Below are positions 1 to 11,934 of a stretch of DNA of 26,721 nucleotides, one piece after another (position 1 is the first letter of the stretch; each line of letters starts with the position of its first letter). The stretch covers positions 1 to 26,721 of the forward strand of contig MNCI01033626.1 in the NCBI GenBank assembly GCA_015680685.1. Reading direction: 5' to 3'. This stretch comes from Gnetum montanum. Lineage: Eukaryota > Streptophyta > Gnetopsida > Gnetales > Gnetaceae. Both the position numbers and the translations under genes were made by a program. The notes under the pieces were generated by a model. That model saw nothing but the letters and a program-made list of their open reading frames with translations, was not told the origin of the DNA and made no database searches.

Positions 1-3000
1 ATAACAATGGAAAAACCACAATTATGTGGGATGCCATCACCAAACTAGTATTATCCCTATTGCCAGTTGCACCCTTATGGATATTATGTTTAACAACATG
101 TTTCTCTAAATGGTTCTACTTTCCATGCCTCAACGTACTACTACTACCTTCTTGAATATCAACAACCTACAACATCTCTTATGAGATCACCATCACATGT
201 CTCTCATCATCCATCACATCCTCATTACTCTCATACTTTCCTCCAACATATGTCACCACCAACAACGAAAGAAGGATTGACATCCCAACCTAAACAGAAA
301 AATGAAACTTGTACTATGAACATACAAAGGAATAATAGTGCTATTAGCCCTTAGCAAAACCTTTGAAAACATCCTTTATTTAGGATGGTATCCACAACTA
401 TGAATAAAACTAGTAGACTTACTAGCTCATTAGAACTAGCACAAGTACAATTTGGTGTCCTCATCCTAATCCTATGCAAAAGCCAACAACCATTATCACT
501 CCAACACAAAACATAAAAGATGAACCAATCACTATGAAGAGATAGAAAATTCCATGCACTAAAAATAATGATAAATGATGCAATTTTGGGTTGAAAGCTC
601 AAGTGATAATACAATCCCTATACCAATCCACAATAAACTTTGGGAACAAGTGTGTGTGCAAAACCAAGTGTACATAATAGTCACTAAACCAAAAGACACA
701 TAGTGGCTTGAGAATAAGAATACCAGATCACTTAATAGATGTATGGAAACATCCAACCCACTTATGAGTTCTTATTTTAAGAAACTGAACCAAACAAAGA
801 ACTTAGAGAAGAACATCTTACACTCTGACTATACACCAAAGGAAGATGTTAAACAAGGAGACACACGAACTAAAATAGAAAATAATAAGGAATCATATCT
901 GGATCCTCTAAAAAGAAAACACCTTCTAGTCTAGCTAAAGATATGTCTCCAAATGATCAAAATGTGATTATCATCAATGTCAAATGTGATACCAAATGAA
1001 AAATTAAATCATTAAAGATGATACATAGAAAACATATGGTGTATAACCAAGGGAATGTGTGGTCCATTTTTTGAATGCTTGCCCATGAGCTTAGTCATGG
1101 GGAAGATGTCCCATCTTGAATCAAGAACTAATAAGTGCATTTTCACTTTTTTGTTTTACAATTTTTTTTATTTTCCTATTTCTTGAAAATTTTTTAATTC
1201 TTAATATGTTTTTCATTTCTTGTTATTTTTCTTTATTTTAATATAATTTTCTCTTTTATTGAGTCATTTTCTTTATGTTTTATGAATACCTACTATGGTT
1301 TTTTTAATAATGATGGTGTTAGTGATGATGCAGAAGTCAACACTATGTGCTAGATCTTTGTTCTATACTATCAAGACGATTGGGTGAATAATTATGTAAT
1401 GTAGTGAGACCACATCATCCATCTCTTTAGTTCCTCTAAATAAAAGGTCTTTATCATGAAAACAATATGGTTATTCTTACATGAAACTAAAATGAACTAC
1501 TGATCATTATGCCTTGAAGAAAGAGGGAAAGACCAAGTGGGAATGACAATGGGTGTGACCTCAAGGGGATTTGTGGGTTTCTTTTCTTCACTTCCTTCTT
1601 GTGGTCTATGACTTCTCATGAAATGTATCATCACTCCTATCATCAACCAATGAACAAGAAGCATGTCTTTGCATGGTGTGGTTCCCATGAAAACACACAC
1701 ACACATACAAAAGAAGAAAAAAAAGAAAAAGGGGAAAAAAATAATGAAAATTCAAAGCACACCCCTTAAACATAATAATGGGCTACAAGCACTAGTTATG
1801 GGGTTGGAAAGACATGTTACGCATGCCTGAAGGTACCCCTTGAACTAAGGCCCTTCCTTCCTTTCTTCTTCTCTTTTCTTCTTGTTTTGGAATGATGTTC
1901 ATTCTCTGTTATTGTTGTTGACTCATGATGGTAGACAAGAAGAGGCACATTAATGTGAGGCCACTATTAATGGTATGGACATGGTCTAAAAATTGGACAA
2001 ATAAGTATGATGGCCATTTTAATCACAATTATAAAAAGTACCTATTGTGGAAATGGTTAGGTACCTCACATTCCAATCTTTGTAATCCCTTCTCATTCCA
2101 TTATTCACCTCACTGGTACATGCAATTATGAGCCTAATGCGTTTGTATAGTATAGTGTAGGATCCTAACCCAAGCAATTTTGTGTTGTTTGGAACAAAGG
2201 CATAATCTAAGTTTAAGTTCTAAGATGTCCATAAACATTTATAGAAGTGGTTATGCAAGGGCATTATGACAGAAGCCTACTTTGGGGAAGACCCACTTTC
2301 ATGACTTTTGTTCATGATGGCTCTAAACCCAATCTCACATCTTTCAAGGCATCATGGAAAACTTCCCAAGCTTTATGCATGATTGTGAGACTACTCCTCT
2401 TCAACTTCAATTTATCTTTAATTCTTTTCTATTGAAATTTCCTCTAAATTCAAAATTTCTTGGTCATATTATGAACCAGATCTTTGGTTTTAATTGTTCG
2501 AAAACTTGTATGCTTTCGAAGTTAAGCTCAGTTATTATGGGAGGTTTGAGGATGTGATTTTGAAATTTTTCTAACACCCTATTTTCAAACATTATGGTAA
2601 CAAATAGTGAAAATAATCAAAATAACTTGAATAACTTGATGATTTTAGTTACCTTAGAGCCTTGGGGAACATTATTATCAAATTATTGTGTGGTTACATG
2701 CTTATTTTTTTTGAATTTTCAGGTAACTAAGGATTTAGAAAGGGTTAATCATCAATAAAAAATTATTAAACCTAATGTTGATTCATTGGTGATTTCAGAT
2801 GACATTAGATAAAATCTGTAAGGTTGAAGATTTTTTACAAGGCAAGGAAAAGAGGCCAAGAGAAGGAAAGAGGAGGATATGCTCATGGACAAGTAGTAGC
2901 ACATACAAGAATTAAAGCTTAAACATTGCATGTTCATTGGCTAGAAACCCATAGGTTGATGAGGAGTAATTTTAGTCCATCCTTTAAGAATATTTTGCAT

Positions 3001-3139
3001 AAAAGAAAAGCACCAACATAGCAATCAAGGTTGGAAAGTCTACCACCACTAACAACAATAAGAAGATTCATGTTTGGTGGACTTTTGATTGTAGGTCTTG
3101 AATGCTTGATCGCAAAGGCCCTGAATGGACTGATTTAAG
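1..3139. other. AT-rich left flank without a recognisable gene
   Basis: I see no coding region, RNA gene or element boundary that I can support here. The open frames are short (under about 70 codons), lie on both strands and show no familiar motif. There are T-rich stretches around 1140-1290, a pyrimidine tract around 1850-1885 and a microsatellite listed separately. A Pro/His/Ser-rich reading on the plus strand at about 130-300 and a Lys-rich reading at 743-934 could be remnants of a retrotransposon ORF, but nothing diagnostic is visible. Confidence 0.5.
1693..1743 (+). repeat. (AC)n microsatellite followed by purine tract
   Basis: An AC dinucleotide run at 1693-1705 is followed by an almost pure A/G tract up to about 1743. 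This is simple low-complexity sequence with no link to a gene that I can see. Confidence 0.8.
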
Positions 3140-4398
3140 ATCATTAAGCATTGATCATAGGTTGCTATCTTCCCACTTGGACTAGTGGTAGCTTTATCAT
3201 GTATGGTTTAATCCAAAGTGAGGCCTATGATTATTGATGTTGTGTCACAAAGGCTAATATATGAAAATATGAAAATTAATTATTTAATCTAATTAGTAAA
3301 AAGAAGATACATTCTAAACTATCCTAAGGACAATGAGTATCCATTCTTAGTGTGCCATACATGTCCTAAACTCACATACCGACTATTAGGATTACCAAAT
3401 GTTATGCTACAAGGCAAACCAAGTAATAATGTTGCTGGGATTACCAAAAGAATACGTCTTTATGCTTGAAATTAGCCATGCTCATTTCATCAATTAATTA
3501 ATGTACATAGAAATGTAAATATTAAATACACATATAGAAAGTAAATTGCATTGAAAGTAAATCTATTTTATGTCAAAGTGCTGCAATGAATAAGAATCAA
3601 TCTAAATCTTATTACCATTCATGGAATGTCTCCAGGTACATTGCCACTTGAATAAGATGTCATAAAACTAACTCAAATCCACACTATGGACACTCAATGA
3701 TTTCTTGCTAGGTTATAAAATAAAATTGCAAGAGTTTAGGTACACTATTGATCAAATGTTGTCAAACATGTCGTGGGTGCTTGCATAATTATAGGAAAAT
3801 ACAAGCATTGCATTGATAGGGATTCATTAACACATTTAGTTGTGTCAATAGGGATGCAACAATGAGGATGCATCGATGCAACTAAGTTATAGAAAATGTA
3901 ATATCACATCTACTATATAGTAGATGCAACATAGCATCTACCATGTAGTAGTTAACTGAGATGCACCAACAGGGATGCTACAATGCAGATGCAATGTAGC
4001 AACAATGATATAGCATCTACGATATCTCAACCAACTAATACACTTGATAAAATGATGCTTCATGATGTCCTCATGGCTCAACTACCTGACATATCAAGTC
4101 TCATCATACCACCATGACTGACTATAAACTCAATTTCAAGTTATATATAAATGGATGAAATTTCATTACAAAAATTGTGGGGTGATGAAGACTAGATTGG
4201 CTACCATTATAAAATTAGAGTGTTGTATTACAACATTTTATTCAAGTGGATGTATTAAAAAATGACAAAAAGACTAGATAGACATTAAATTTTATGAAAT
4301 TGTAAAGGTCTTCAACAATTCAAGTGGGAAGACAACGACTTGCAATCAATGCTTAATGATTTGGATACCACTAGTCCACTAGTCCAAGTGGGAAGATA
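3140..4398. repeat. Inverted repeat pair about 1.2 kb apart
   Basis: A 23-nt stretch at 3166-3188 (containing CTTCCCACTTGGACTAG) recurs as a perfect reverse complement at 4376-4398. Next to it, 3140-3180 also matches the reverse complement of 4321-4360, with identical outer blocks ATCATTAAGCATTGAT and TCTTCCCACTTG. The right side therefore holds the CTTCCCACTTG block twice and the left side once. The DNA between the arms has no recognisable gene. The arms could be ends of a small DNA transposon, or two opposed copies of one LTR-type repeat; I cannot tell which. CAAGTGGGA resembles the polypurine region near many plant Copia LTRs, which is only a resemblance. Confidence 0.6.
3907..3926. repeat. 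Perfect 20-bp palindrome
   Basis: CATCTACTATATAGTAGATG equals its own reverse complement. It lies in a stretch (about 3830-4060) where short GATGCA/TGCATC words recur in both orientations. No function is evident. Confidence 0.8.
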
Positions 4399-4449
4399 CT
4401 AGTCCCATCAACAAAATTAGATTGGATTGCATGTGAATGCTTGTGATTC

Positions 4450-5630
4450 ATATGGTTGAGCATAGGGGATGCCTGCTACTCATCAATACCTAATGCATCC
4501 TTGGATACATTTATCATTATGTGAAAAGGTTTCATCTAATCTAGAGCATGTAAGATTGAAGTCTCTACCAGCTTCTTCTTTTGACTTTTGAATACCTTTT
4601 CACACTCATTTATCCAAATAATTAACACTTCTTTCTTAGCTGGCTATTCTAATGATTTAGAATCTTTGAGAAATTCTCAATAAATCTTCTATAGTATCTT
4701 GTATGATTAAGAAATAATTGGACATTGTTAACTATCTATGGTCTCTGTATAATACTTTGTATGACTCTTATTTTATCTAGATCCACCTTGATTTCTTTTT
4801 ATAAAATTTTATATACTAAAAGAATATCTTTTAGACCATTAAATAGCTTTTTTGTAAATTAAGCTTTAATTTTATATTAATACATCTTTTCAATACCTAC
4901 TCTAAATAATCTAAGGCCTATTCGAAGTTAGAACTATATGTAGAAAAATAACTTATAAAAATGTGTAATCCATTACCAATATGTTTCTAAAGTATCCTAA
5001 GGACTAATCTTTAGAATGTTGGTGGGATATTACAAAGACCAAACAACATCTATCTATATGCAAGTGTTACCCAAGGACTAGTGAATATGATCTTCTCCTA
5101 ATCTTTTGAAGCTATGTGAATTAAGTTATATCCACTATATCCATCTAGAAAACTATAATGCTAATGCCCTACAATAGTATGCAATATTTAATCTACAAAT
5201 GACAAAGAAAAGTCATCTTTGAAAGTAGCCATATTCAAAAATCAAAAACCAATACAGACCTTGCACTTTCCATCTTTCTTCCAATGACCAATGAAATCAC
5301 CCATTTATTGTCCACTATTGAATAGATGAATCCAACTTTGAGAAACTTCTCAAATTCTTATTTGACTATTTATTTCAATTTTAGATTCTTTCTTCATTGA
5401 AGATGATGACATGGTTTAACTGTGAGATTTATATAAATTTGGTGTTGACAAATGTGTGGTTCTATTTTAGGAATTTTAACATATGACCATGAAAAGACTA
5501 TTGGCCAATTGTTTACTACCTTAAATTTCTGATTTTGTTCATGACTAAGATTGGTGTTAATAATTACTAGTTTTTCATTATTTAGAAAGATATATTCTAA
5601 TGATGTCTTAAGTTCTATAGGCCCTATTAG
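4450..5630 (-). pseudogene. pol: Decayed Ty3/gypsy pol fragment (RT and start of RNase H)
   Basis: Read on the minus strand, this is a degenerate reverse transcriptase of the plant gypsy type. From high to low coordinates I see a PIELK-like pre-RT segment near 5600-5625, a VDNKWVISLVI segment near 5290-5320, the first catalytic-Asp region FLDGYSGYN near 5125-5155, AYR-MLFGLCN-PPTF near 5015-5060, the YYRRFIENFSKI connection motif near 4670-4705, and an RNase H start resembling PFHIMINVSKDALG near 4470-4515. The position of the catalytic YxDD motif (about 4941-4960) reads FISYF, so both catalytic aspartates are gone. There are many stops and several frameshifts, more than in the large element to its right. 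It has no recognisable LTRs, protease or integrase here. The motif style (FLDGYSGYN, FGLCN-P-TF) resembles Athila/Tat-type elements, but subclass is uncertain. Confidence 0.8.
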
Positions 5631-6040
5631 ATCTTATCAAGAATCTCTATCTTTTCCTAGTCTATGTCTTGGTCTTGTTGATTTTATTTTTGGGAAAGTT
5701 TCTTTTGTAGTCATTCCATTTTATCCATTTCATCTATATAGGCACTTGTAAGTTATTCAACTAACCTCATACATATTTTATATTTACACTCTTCTTTAAT
5801 TATCAATCACTGAGTCTCTTCTTGTGTTATGGCTGATGTGTATAAGGAGTTTTACACATACATCTTTTGTACACATGCAACTATTGGCACATTTTGGCCA
5901 TTTTATGGAGTAGGAATATGATATCAATAGATATGGAAATATGATATATAAGAATAAAAAGATATGCATTTGAAGACCATAAGTAACATTGCCTATCTAA
6001 TTATTGGAAAATGATACATTTAGTGCTACTCTTTTGGTTG

Positions 6041-6045
6041 TTATA
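6041..6045. repeat. Target-site duplication, left copy (TTATA)
   Basis: TTATA lies immediately before the TG that starts the 5' LTR and is repeated exactly after the CA that ends the 3' LTR. A 5-bp duplication is the usual footprint of Ty3/gypsy integrase. Confidence 0.9.
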
Positions 6046-7788
6046 TGAAACACCACCAAATTTGGGCAACATCACTTCAATGGCAAATTTGTCTAAGTGT
6101 TACCACAAGGCAAATTTTTTCTAAGTGTTTAGCCCATGCTTCCATTGTTGGGGCTATGCTCTAGAGTGTAGCCAGCATAACATGCAACACAAAACCAAAT
6201 TTACAAAATCTTCTAAGTGTTAAATAGTAGCTATAGAAATTTTTCTAAGTGTCTTGCTATGCTCATATCCCTCTTGCTATGCTCTCTAGTGTAGTAAGCA
6301 TAGTAGCACTCTAGTGGCTAGTCTACACTAGTGTCAAGCCAAAATTTGTTAAGCTAGCTTAGCATGGAAGAGGAATTTGGCAGAATTTCTAACTCCTGAA
6401 GCTACCCCTCTTGTTACACTCTCAAGCGTAGTTGGCGTAGCAAGAACAAGGATTGCAATTTTTGCCAAATTTTTTCTAAGTGTCCATGCTATGCCCTACC
6501 TCATCCTACTACATTCATGAGCATAGCAAGCATAGTAACATTGGACTTTAGTTTTTGCAAAATTTGCCTAACTACTGTGCTATGCTCCTAAGCATAGTTA
6601 GTGTAGCAATAAGAAACTACCTCCAATAGCTTCTAGAGCTCAACATAGGCCTTCATTATAGCTCTAGCACTCCTCTAGCAAGCACGATTAGCAACTTGCA
6701 CTCTTTTTGTACCCACTTTATGTCCCAAAATTGTACCTATGTTCGATCCCACTCAAAAGAGGGGAGAACGTAGTCTTGGAGCATAGCCTCCAAATTACAC
6801 TATTTGCAAGTACATTGTGGTCTTGGCACATGCAGGTTTGGTGGTGTAGCCATGGCCTGGCAGTCCCTTGGGGTCTAGTGGAGCATACTAGATCATAGCA
6901 CCAATTGCTCCAGTGGGAGTGTAGCAAAAGTTAGCGTAGCCCCACCTACCCCTTTGCCACGTGGCACTCAATTCACACTTCAGGCTAACCCAAAGACTAT
7001 AAATACCCTTGCATTTCATACTTTAGGGGTTGGCAATTCATTCTAGTAGTGGGAATTTAAAGCATTTGACTAGTAAAATTCAAGTACTAGTTAGCATGTT
7101 AGAGCATCATTTGGCACCTGAAGCACCTTGAACATCCCATACACTAGAGCGTATTAGCATCTTGGCAATCCCTTTGCATCCCACTTAGCATTGCAGCACA
7201 TTGCAAACCTATAGGACACTGTGGTAGGCAACCCACCAAGCACGAGCCTCATAGCAGATGTCAAACTGCACCTCGAGACATCCTAGAGACTTTGGCTATG
7301 TTGCTACTTTACTTGTCTATATATCACGTACCTCTTCAAAGCTTAGTTATAATTGCTATGTTCCCCATCTAGGGTGGTACCATTCTTTCTTTCTCTCAAA
7401 CTTCATCACATTTTAAGAATTTTATCTATTGCATTTTAAGCATTTTCTTTGACATTTAGTATCGTAGTTGCATTTTTCGCTATGCTACATGTTTTCTTGC
7501 ATACTTGTATCACCATTATAGTGCTGGAAAACCTAGCTACACCTAGGCTTAGCTAGATTTAGTACTACCAATAACATCATCAATGCTCACATTTTTAGCT
7601 AACCACACCACCCCTCAGTTGTGCCCAATACCCTAGTTATAGCTAGTAAAGTTCCTATTCAATGGACAAGACTGTTCAAGGTGCTATGCCTCCATTTCCC
7701 AGTAGAGGCCCTTGTGCAAAGGTGGGGTCAAGGTTGTGCACTTGTGAACCCCTTGGTGTTTTAGCCATTGACATTTTTAAATGCTGCA
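6046..7788 (+). repeat. 5' LTR (1743 bp)
   Basis: This LTR begins TGAAACACCACC and ends GCTGCA, and aligns along its whole length with 22000-23732. It holds a TATA box at 6998-7005. The first 600 bases are crowded with short inverted words of the type GCTATGCTC and GAG(C/T)(G/A)TAGC, for example 6153-6172, and with repeats of TTTTTCTAAGTGT. The short open frames here (such as 6707-6898) are not conserved as such and I do not call them genes. Relative to the 3' LTR it has small extra segments, for example about 7-14 bases near 6290. Confidence 0.93.
6998..7005 (+). promoter_or_regulatory. TATA box of the 5' LTR promoter
   Basis: TATAAATA follows AAGAC and precedes CCCTTGCATT. The same sequence is kept at the corresponding place in the 3' LTR (22942-22949). 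It would position RNA polymerase II so that transcription of the element starts about 25-35 bases downstream, setting U3 at about 950-990 bp. Confidence 0.75.
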
Positions 7789-7793
7789 GTTTT

Positions 7794-7811
7794 TGGCACT
7801 AGAAGGAGGAT
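7794..7811 (+). promoter_or_regulatory. Primer-binding site for a tRNA
   Basis: TGGCACTAGAAGGAGGA starts five bases after the end of the 5' LTR and begins with TGG, the complement of a tRNA CCA end. It is where minus-strand DNA synthesis would start. The CA at bases 4-5 may once have been CG (TGGCGCTAG...), in line with the CpG decay seen across the element. I cannot name the tRNA from the sequence alone. Confidence 0.7.
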
Positions 7812-8174
7812 GTTCCATTTCTTTTTGCGTTTAGTGGTAGTCCCATGTGCTCTTTGCACCTCTGTTACTAGCTTTGAACTAGTGTAGATGTGACACCCTT
7901 ATGATTATCTATGATCAAATTGGTGTAGATTCATCCCAATTGTCGATTCCCTTGGAACCTCGAAGGATAGAAGCCAAAGTTTATCTCTTGCACTTAGACC
8001 CAAAACATTGTGTGCTAGGTAAAGCGTAGCTTACCCTTAGTGTGAGAGCATAGCAAGTGTAGCACCAGAGTTAGGCATTCTTTTAGCATTTCTATACTTA
8101 GCCATTTTCAGCAATCATTATACTTAACTGTTTCTTTGCTAGCGTTACACCTTTTACATTTTTCTCATGGTAGC
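7812..8174 (+). other. Leader between primer-binding site and gag
   Basis: No ORF is supported in this 360-base leader. It contains the element's recurring words AAGCGTAGC, GAGCATAGC and AGTGTAGC at about 8021-8063, one of the few places where the CG form is kept. Confidence 0.6.
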
Positions 8175-10330
8175 ATGAACCCTGAAGAGCCTTTGACCTC
8201 CACCTCAAGCGTAGTTATTGTTTAAATTTTTTAGTAGGAATTCACAACTGACATTCCTACATTTGGAGGTCCCATTTCATGGGAAGATAATCCCTTAGGC
8301 TCCACAACTAATCTCCTGAGCACATGGTGCTCGACAAAGACAAATACAACTTCCTTTATGCAAAGTTCCAGGTGGGCATCCCCTTAGACAACCAAGAGCT
8401 AGATGCAAAGCAAGGTTCTGAACTTGTACATAGGAATAGAAAGGAGCACTTCCCTACCCTTAATGATTTCATCCCCCTCACCAAGACCTTTCAATGGATG
8501 CTTGACTAACTCATCCGATTGAGTAGGTCGAATGAGCATAATGTAGCAACCGACTACAAGGAGCCCTTGCATGATGGGCAAGAGGAATTCAAATCTCATT
8601 TAGAGAATGTGAATCCCTTCTATGTCTCTTTCTTATCATCTGCCTCTAATGCCATTCTTTTGTAGTCTCAGCCATCTGCCTTTGCTGAGGCAACAACATC
8701 TACCTTGTCACCACCTAGGCTGATGCCTATTGTAGCAAGCAATCAAGTGCATATGCATCAGGGTGCAGGATCAGCTATCATCCCACCCTTCATGGTCTTG
8801 ACACACTTTGTGCAATTCACTATACCAGCATCCATGATGCTTACCCAACCCTATGTGCACATGGTGCTGATGTCCCAACCACATACGAGTTAGGCATCAT
8901 ACATCCCACCAGTCTCTATGGTGCTCCCCAAGATAGGCTAAGCCACAATCATGTGGTGGGGCTCTACCTCCATGCCCTAGACATAACACATGCAAGAATA
9001 GCATGCTCGATAGCCTCTACAACAATACACCTAATAGGCATCCTAAGTGGTTGCGTAGCCTACAGCGAGGCTATGGACCACATCGATAACACAGTAGGTT
9101 GCACAACCAACATAGCCCGTTGCACCCACTCCTAGCCTAGATGAAGCATTCCAACTCATTAAAACACTCATTAAAGAGGACAAGTGGCTTAAGGACACCT
9201 CTTATGATACGGTCCAAGTGATGGACTTTTATCAAGATGATCCCATTAGTCTTTTTGTCCCATCACTAAGCTTACTTCCTAGTGTTCAACTTTCCTAGTT
9301 TACCAAATATAATAGTGAAGGGGACCCCCCTGCCCATCTAGTAACCTTCCAGTCTAAGTGCCTTTTGTTGCAAGCATGGCCACATGCAATCATTTGCATG
9401 TTTTCCATGTCTCTAACTAGTAAGGTGCCAGATTGGAATGGTGTGCTCACCAAGGCCTTCATATCTTTGTTGGAGGATTTGCTTAGCCAATTTGTCACTT
9501 GCTTCAAGTACAACTTGAAGCCTGAGGTGATCCTAGACCAACTTATGCAGATAAAGTAGGGTCACTTAGAGCCTATTCAAAAGTTCATTCAACGATAGAG
9601 CATTGTACTTAATGAAATTATTGAAACCATCATGAAGACTCATCTATTGGCCATTTTTAAAGATGTAGTAAATGACTTCATTAAGTCAAAACTATACTGT
9701 CTTACCTTGCACTCCCTGAGCCAAGCATTCACTCAAACAAAGAGCATTCAAGATGTGGAAAATGCTAGTAAGGATTTAGCCTATGTGGCCTATAAGAATG
9801 CACATGCCAAGGAAGATAAGGAGAAGGGAAAGGCAATAATAACCATTGTAGTGGTGGCCAATGAGGCCAAGTTGAACAATGCAAAACCAACAGCCAAGGC
9901 AACCAAAGCCCCAACCAACAACTAGATAATCGACTTTAGCACTGCAGTGACCAACCAACTCGCACCATTGGCAACTATGGGACAAGCTATCCCAAGGCCA
10001 AACTTGAGTGCAAGGATTACTCAAAGTATACAACATTGGCCATCAAGCCATTGGAACTATTGGGTCAATTGCTTAGTGCTAGGTGCATCTAGTACAAGAA
10101 AATGTCTAAAGATGTTCGCAAACATCATGATTGCTATCATGAGCTCCTTAGAAACCCATCAGCAACTGCACTAGATGAGCCTCTAGTCCCAAAACACTTT
10201 AGGTTGGACTAGTTTTGCCATTATCATCAATTGCTTGGGCATGATACAAACTTCTACATGGCCTTATGGGATGACATCCAATGCATGATTGACTAAGGCG
10301 AATTGGTGGTTGATTTGACCAACCTAGTTT
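8175..10330 (+). pseudogene. gag: Gag polyprotein pseudogene
   Basis: Gag would form the cytoplasmic particle that packages the element RNA. A first frame opens with MNPEEPLTSTSS at 8175. A second frame starts at about 8324 and runs, broken only by stops, to about 10000. The central capsid-like part (about 9130-9925) has the Retrotrans_gag pattern: acidic DKWLKDTSYDTV..., then LLLQAWPHAIICMF...L...DWNGVL, then AFISLLEDLLSQFVTCF. A Lys-rich tail follows. From about 10000 the reading continues one frame over and ends in a degenerate zinc-finger-like motif at about 10210-10290, FCHYHQLLGHDTNFY, where the last metal ligand expected as Cys reads Tyr (TAC). In-frame stops are mostly TAG or TAA at places where Gln is likely. 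The exact start and the N-terminal half (8324-9100) are uncertain because that part is poorly conserved between families. Confidence 0.8.
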
Positions 10331-11877
10331 GACTAGAAAATCTATCAATGAAGGTCTACAAAGACCCTCTCAATGCAAGTGATGCAAGCTATGTCATCAA
10401 TTCCATCAGCATTGATGATGACATAGGACTGGCATGAGAGCCATTTGTGATTCATGTGTCCTTTGATAGCATTGGGGCCTCCTCAGCACCAACTAGTCCA
10501 AGGATCCCCATTTTTCTCAGAGCACCACCTTGGGTGCCCATGAAATCCTTTACGATTAGAGCCTCATAGCATGTTGCAGTGACTACAACCTAGACACCCT
10601 TTGTCATTAGGATAACACAATGTGTGGATCCTTCACTAGGTTCAGTTGTGGGCACTGCAATAGGGCTTACTCACCCAAGGCCTCATCTTGCATACAACAC
10701 CAGGTAGTTAAGGTGGTAGCCTGAGAGGCCAAATGAACTCCTTGCCTACTGAATAATGAGGGAACTTATGGCATTAGGTTTGCCTAAGCCCATCCCCTTG
10801 TCCATTGTTCCTATGGCGACATTAGCCAAAGCTGCTACCGCAAGTGACCACCAACCAAGCACTGAGACTCACAGGTAAGCGAAAAAAAACAAGCCTAAAT
10901 CTCCTCCCCAAGAAATTTACCTTTTGGATCACATGGAGGAGATGAAGGCTAATAAGGCAACTAATGGTAGTAAAGATTTTCTAGATGCATTGGCACAAGT
11001 CAAGTAGGCTCTTAAACAAAAAAATACAACCTTGAGCCTATATGACTTGGTGATGACCTCCTCCGCACATTGTCAGGCATTAGTTTACATGTTAGCCTTC
11101 ATTCTTATCAAAGAGGACATCCTAGTAGATGAACAAGCCATCCACACTATAATGCTTCCTCCATCACCTTAAGAATCAGGTCCAACAGCTTTAACATTTC
11201 ATGATGAGGCAATCGAGGTCGACCCTAAAAAGGGGCAAGTTACCACTATGCTAATGTTTATAACTAGTTGTGTAGGGAAATGCAAGATTTGCAAGGTGCA
11301 CATCGATGATGGGGTGGCAACTAACACCATCTTATTCCTAGTCATTGAGAAACTCCATCTGGCTAATCAAATCCAAGCCACAAAGATGACATGCCTCAAG
11401 TCATTTAATACGTCACATGTCATCGTGAAGGGAATAATCACAATAGCCTTTGTGGCAAGGGAGCAATTCCCCACTATGGTCAAATTCATTCTCATCAAGG
11501 AGATGCTTGGGTTCAACCTAGTTTTGGAAAGGCCTTGGCTAGCCCAATTATAGGTTGTCTCCTCACCCATTCACTAAGAGATCCACCTTTTGTATGAAGG
11601 TGGAGAAGTGATTATACATGGTGATAACTTGATCCCTCTCACCATTAACAACGTTGATACAAACTAAGGGTTAGAGGTAGAGTTCCAAGATGACACATCG
11701 CCCATGGAGGAAAAGAGTCAACCTTGTCCAGAAGACCCATCTAAAGAACCAAAAGAGGCTGATATCCTCCCTGAGAAAGCTTTATGGGAAAAATTGCCCT
11801 TTAGAATCAATGATGAAGGTATAGGTGAATACCGCCTTGTGCTACCCAGGCCCTATGCACCCCCTAATCCACATTAG
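10331..11877 (+). pseudogene. Protease region of pol, with gag-pro linker (pseudogene)
   Basis: One frame runs from about 10000 to 11877, interrupted by stops but no obvious frameshift. The linker contains the Tat-style segment LSLYDLVMTSSAHCQALVYML at about 11030-11095. The retropepsin domain is best seen at 11248-11553, an open stretch of 101 codons. Its active-site loop reads VHIDDGVATNTI (Asp at residue 20), where relatives have D-(S/G)-G, so the catalytic Asp is kept but its neighbour is changed. The C-terminal signature I(L/V)GRPWL reads LVLERPWL (residues 91-98), a Gly to Glu change. The enzyme would cut the polyprotein in the particle. The acidic tail continues to about 11877 and then the reading stops being coding-like. 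RT does not follow until 16.5 kb, which is unusual. Confidence 0.82.
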
Positions 11878-11934
11878 GTTAGGAATTAACTACATGAATA
11901 AGGTACTCCCTTAGTGGAATAGCCCCTCTGCCTC

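Noticed and set aside
5551-5751. Plus-strand open frame of 66 codons
   Set aside because: It lies opposite the minus-strand pre-RT segment of the older gypsy element and has no features of its own.
10000-10100. Programmed frameshift between gag and pol
   Set aside because: The frame change falls before the zinc-finger-like motif and shows no slippery site; a decay indel is simpler.
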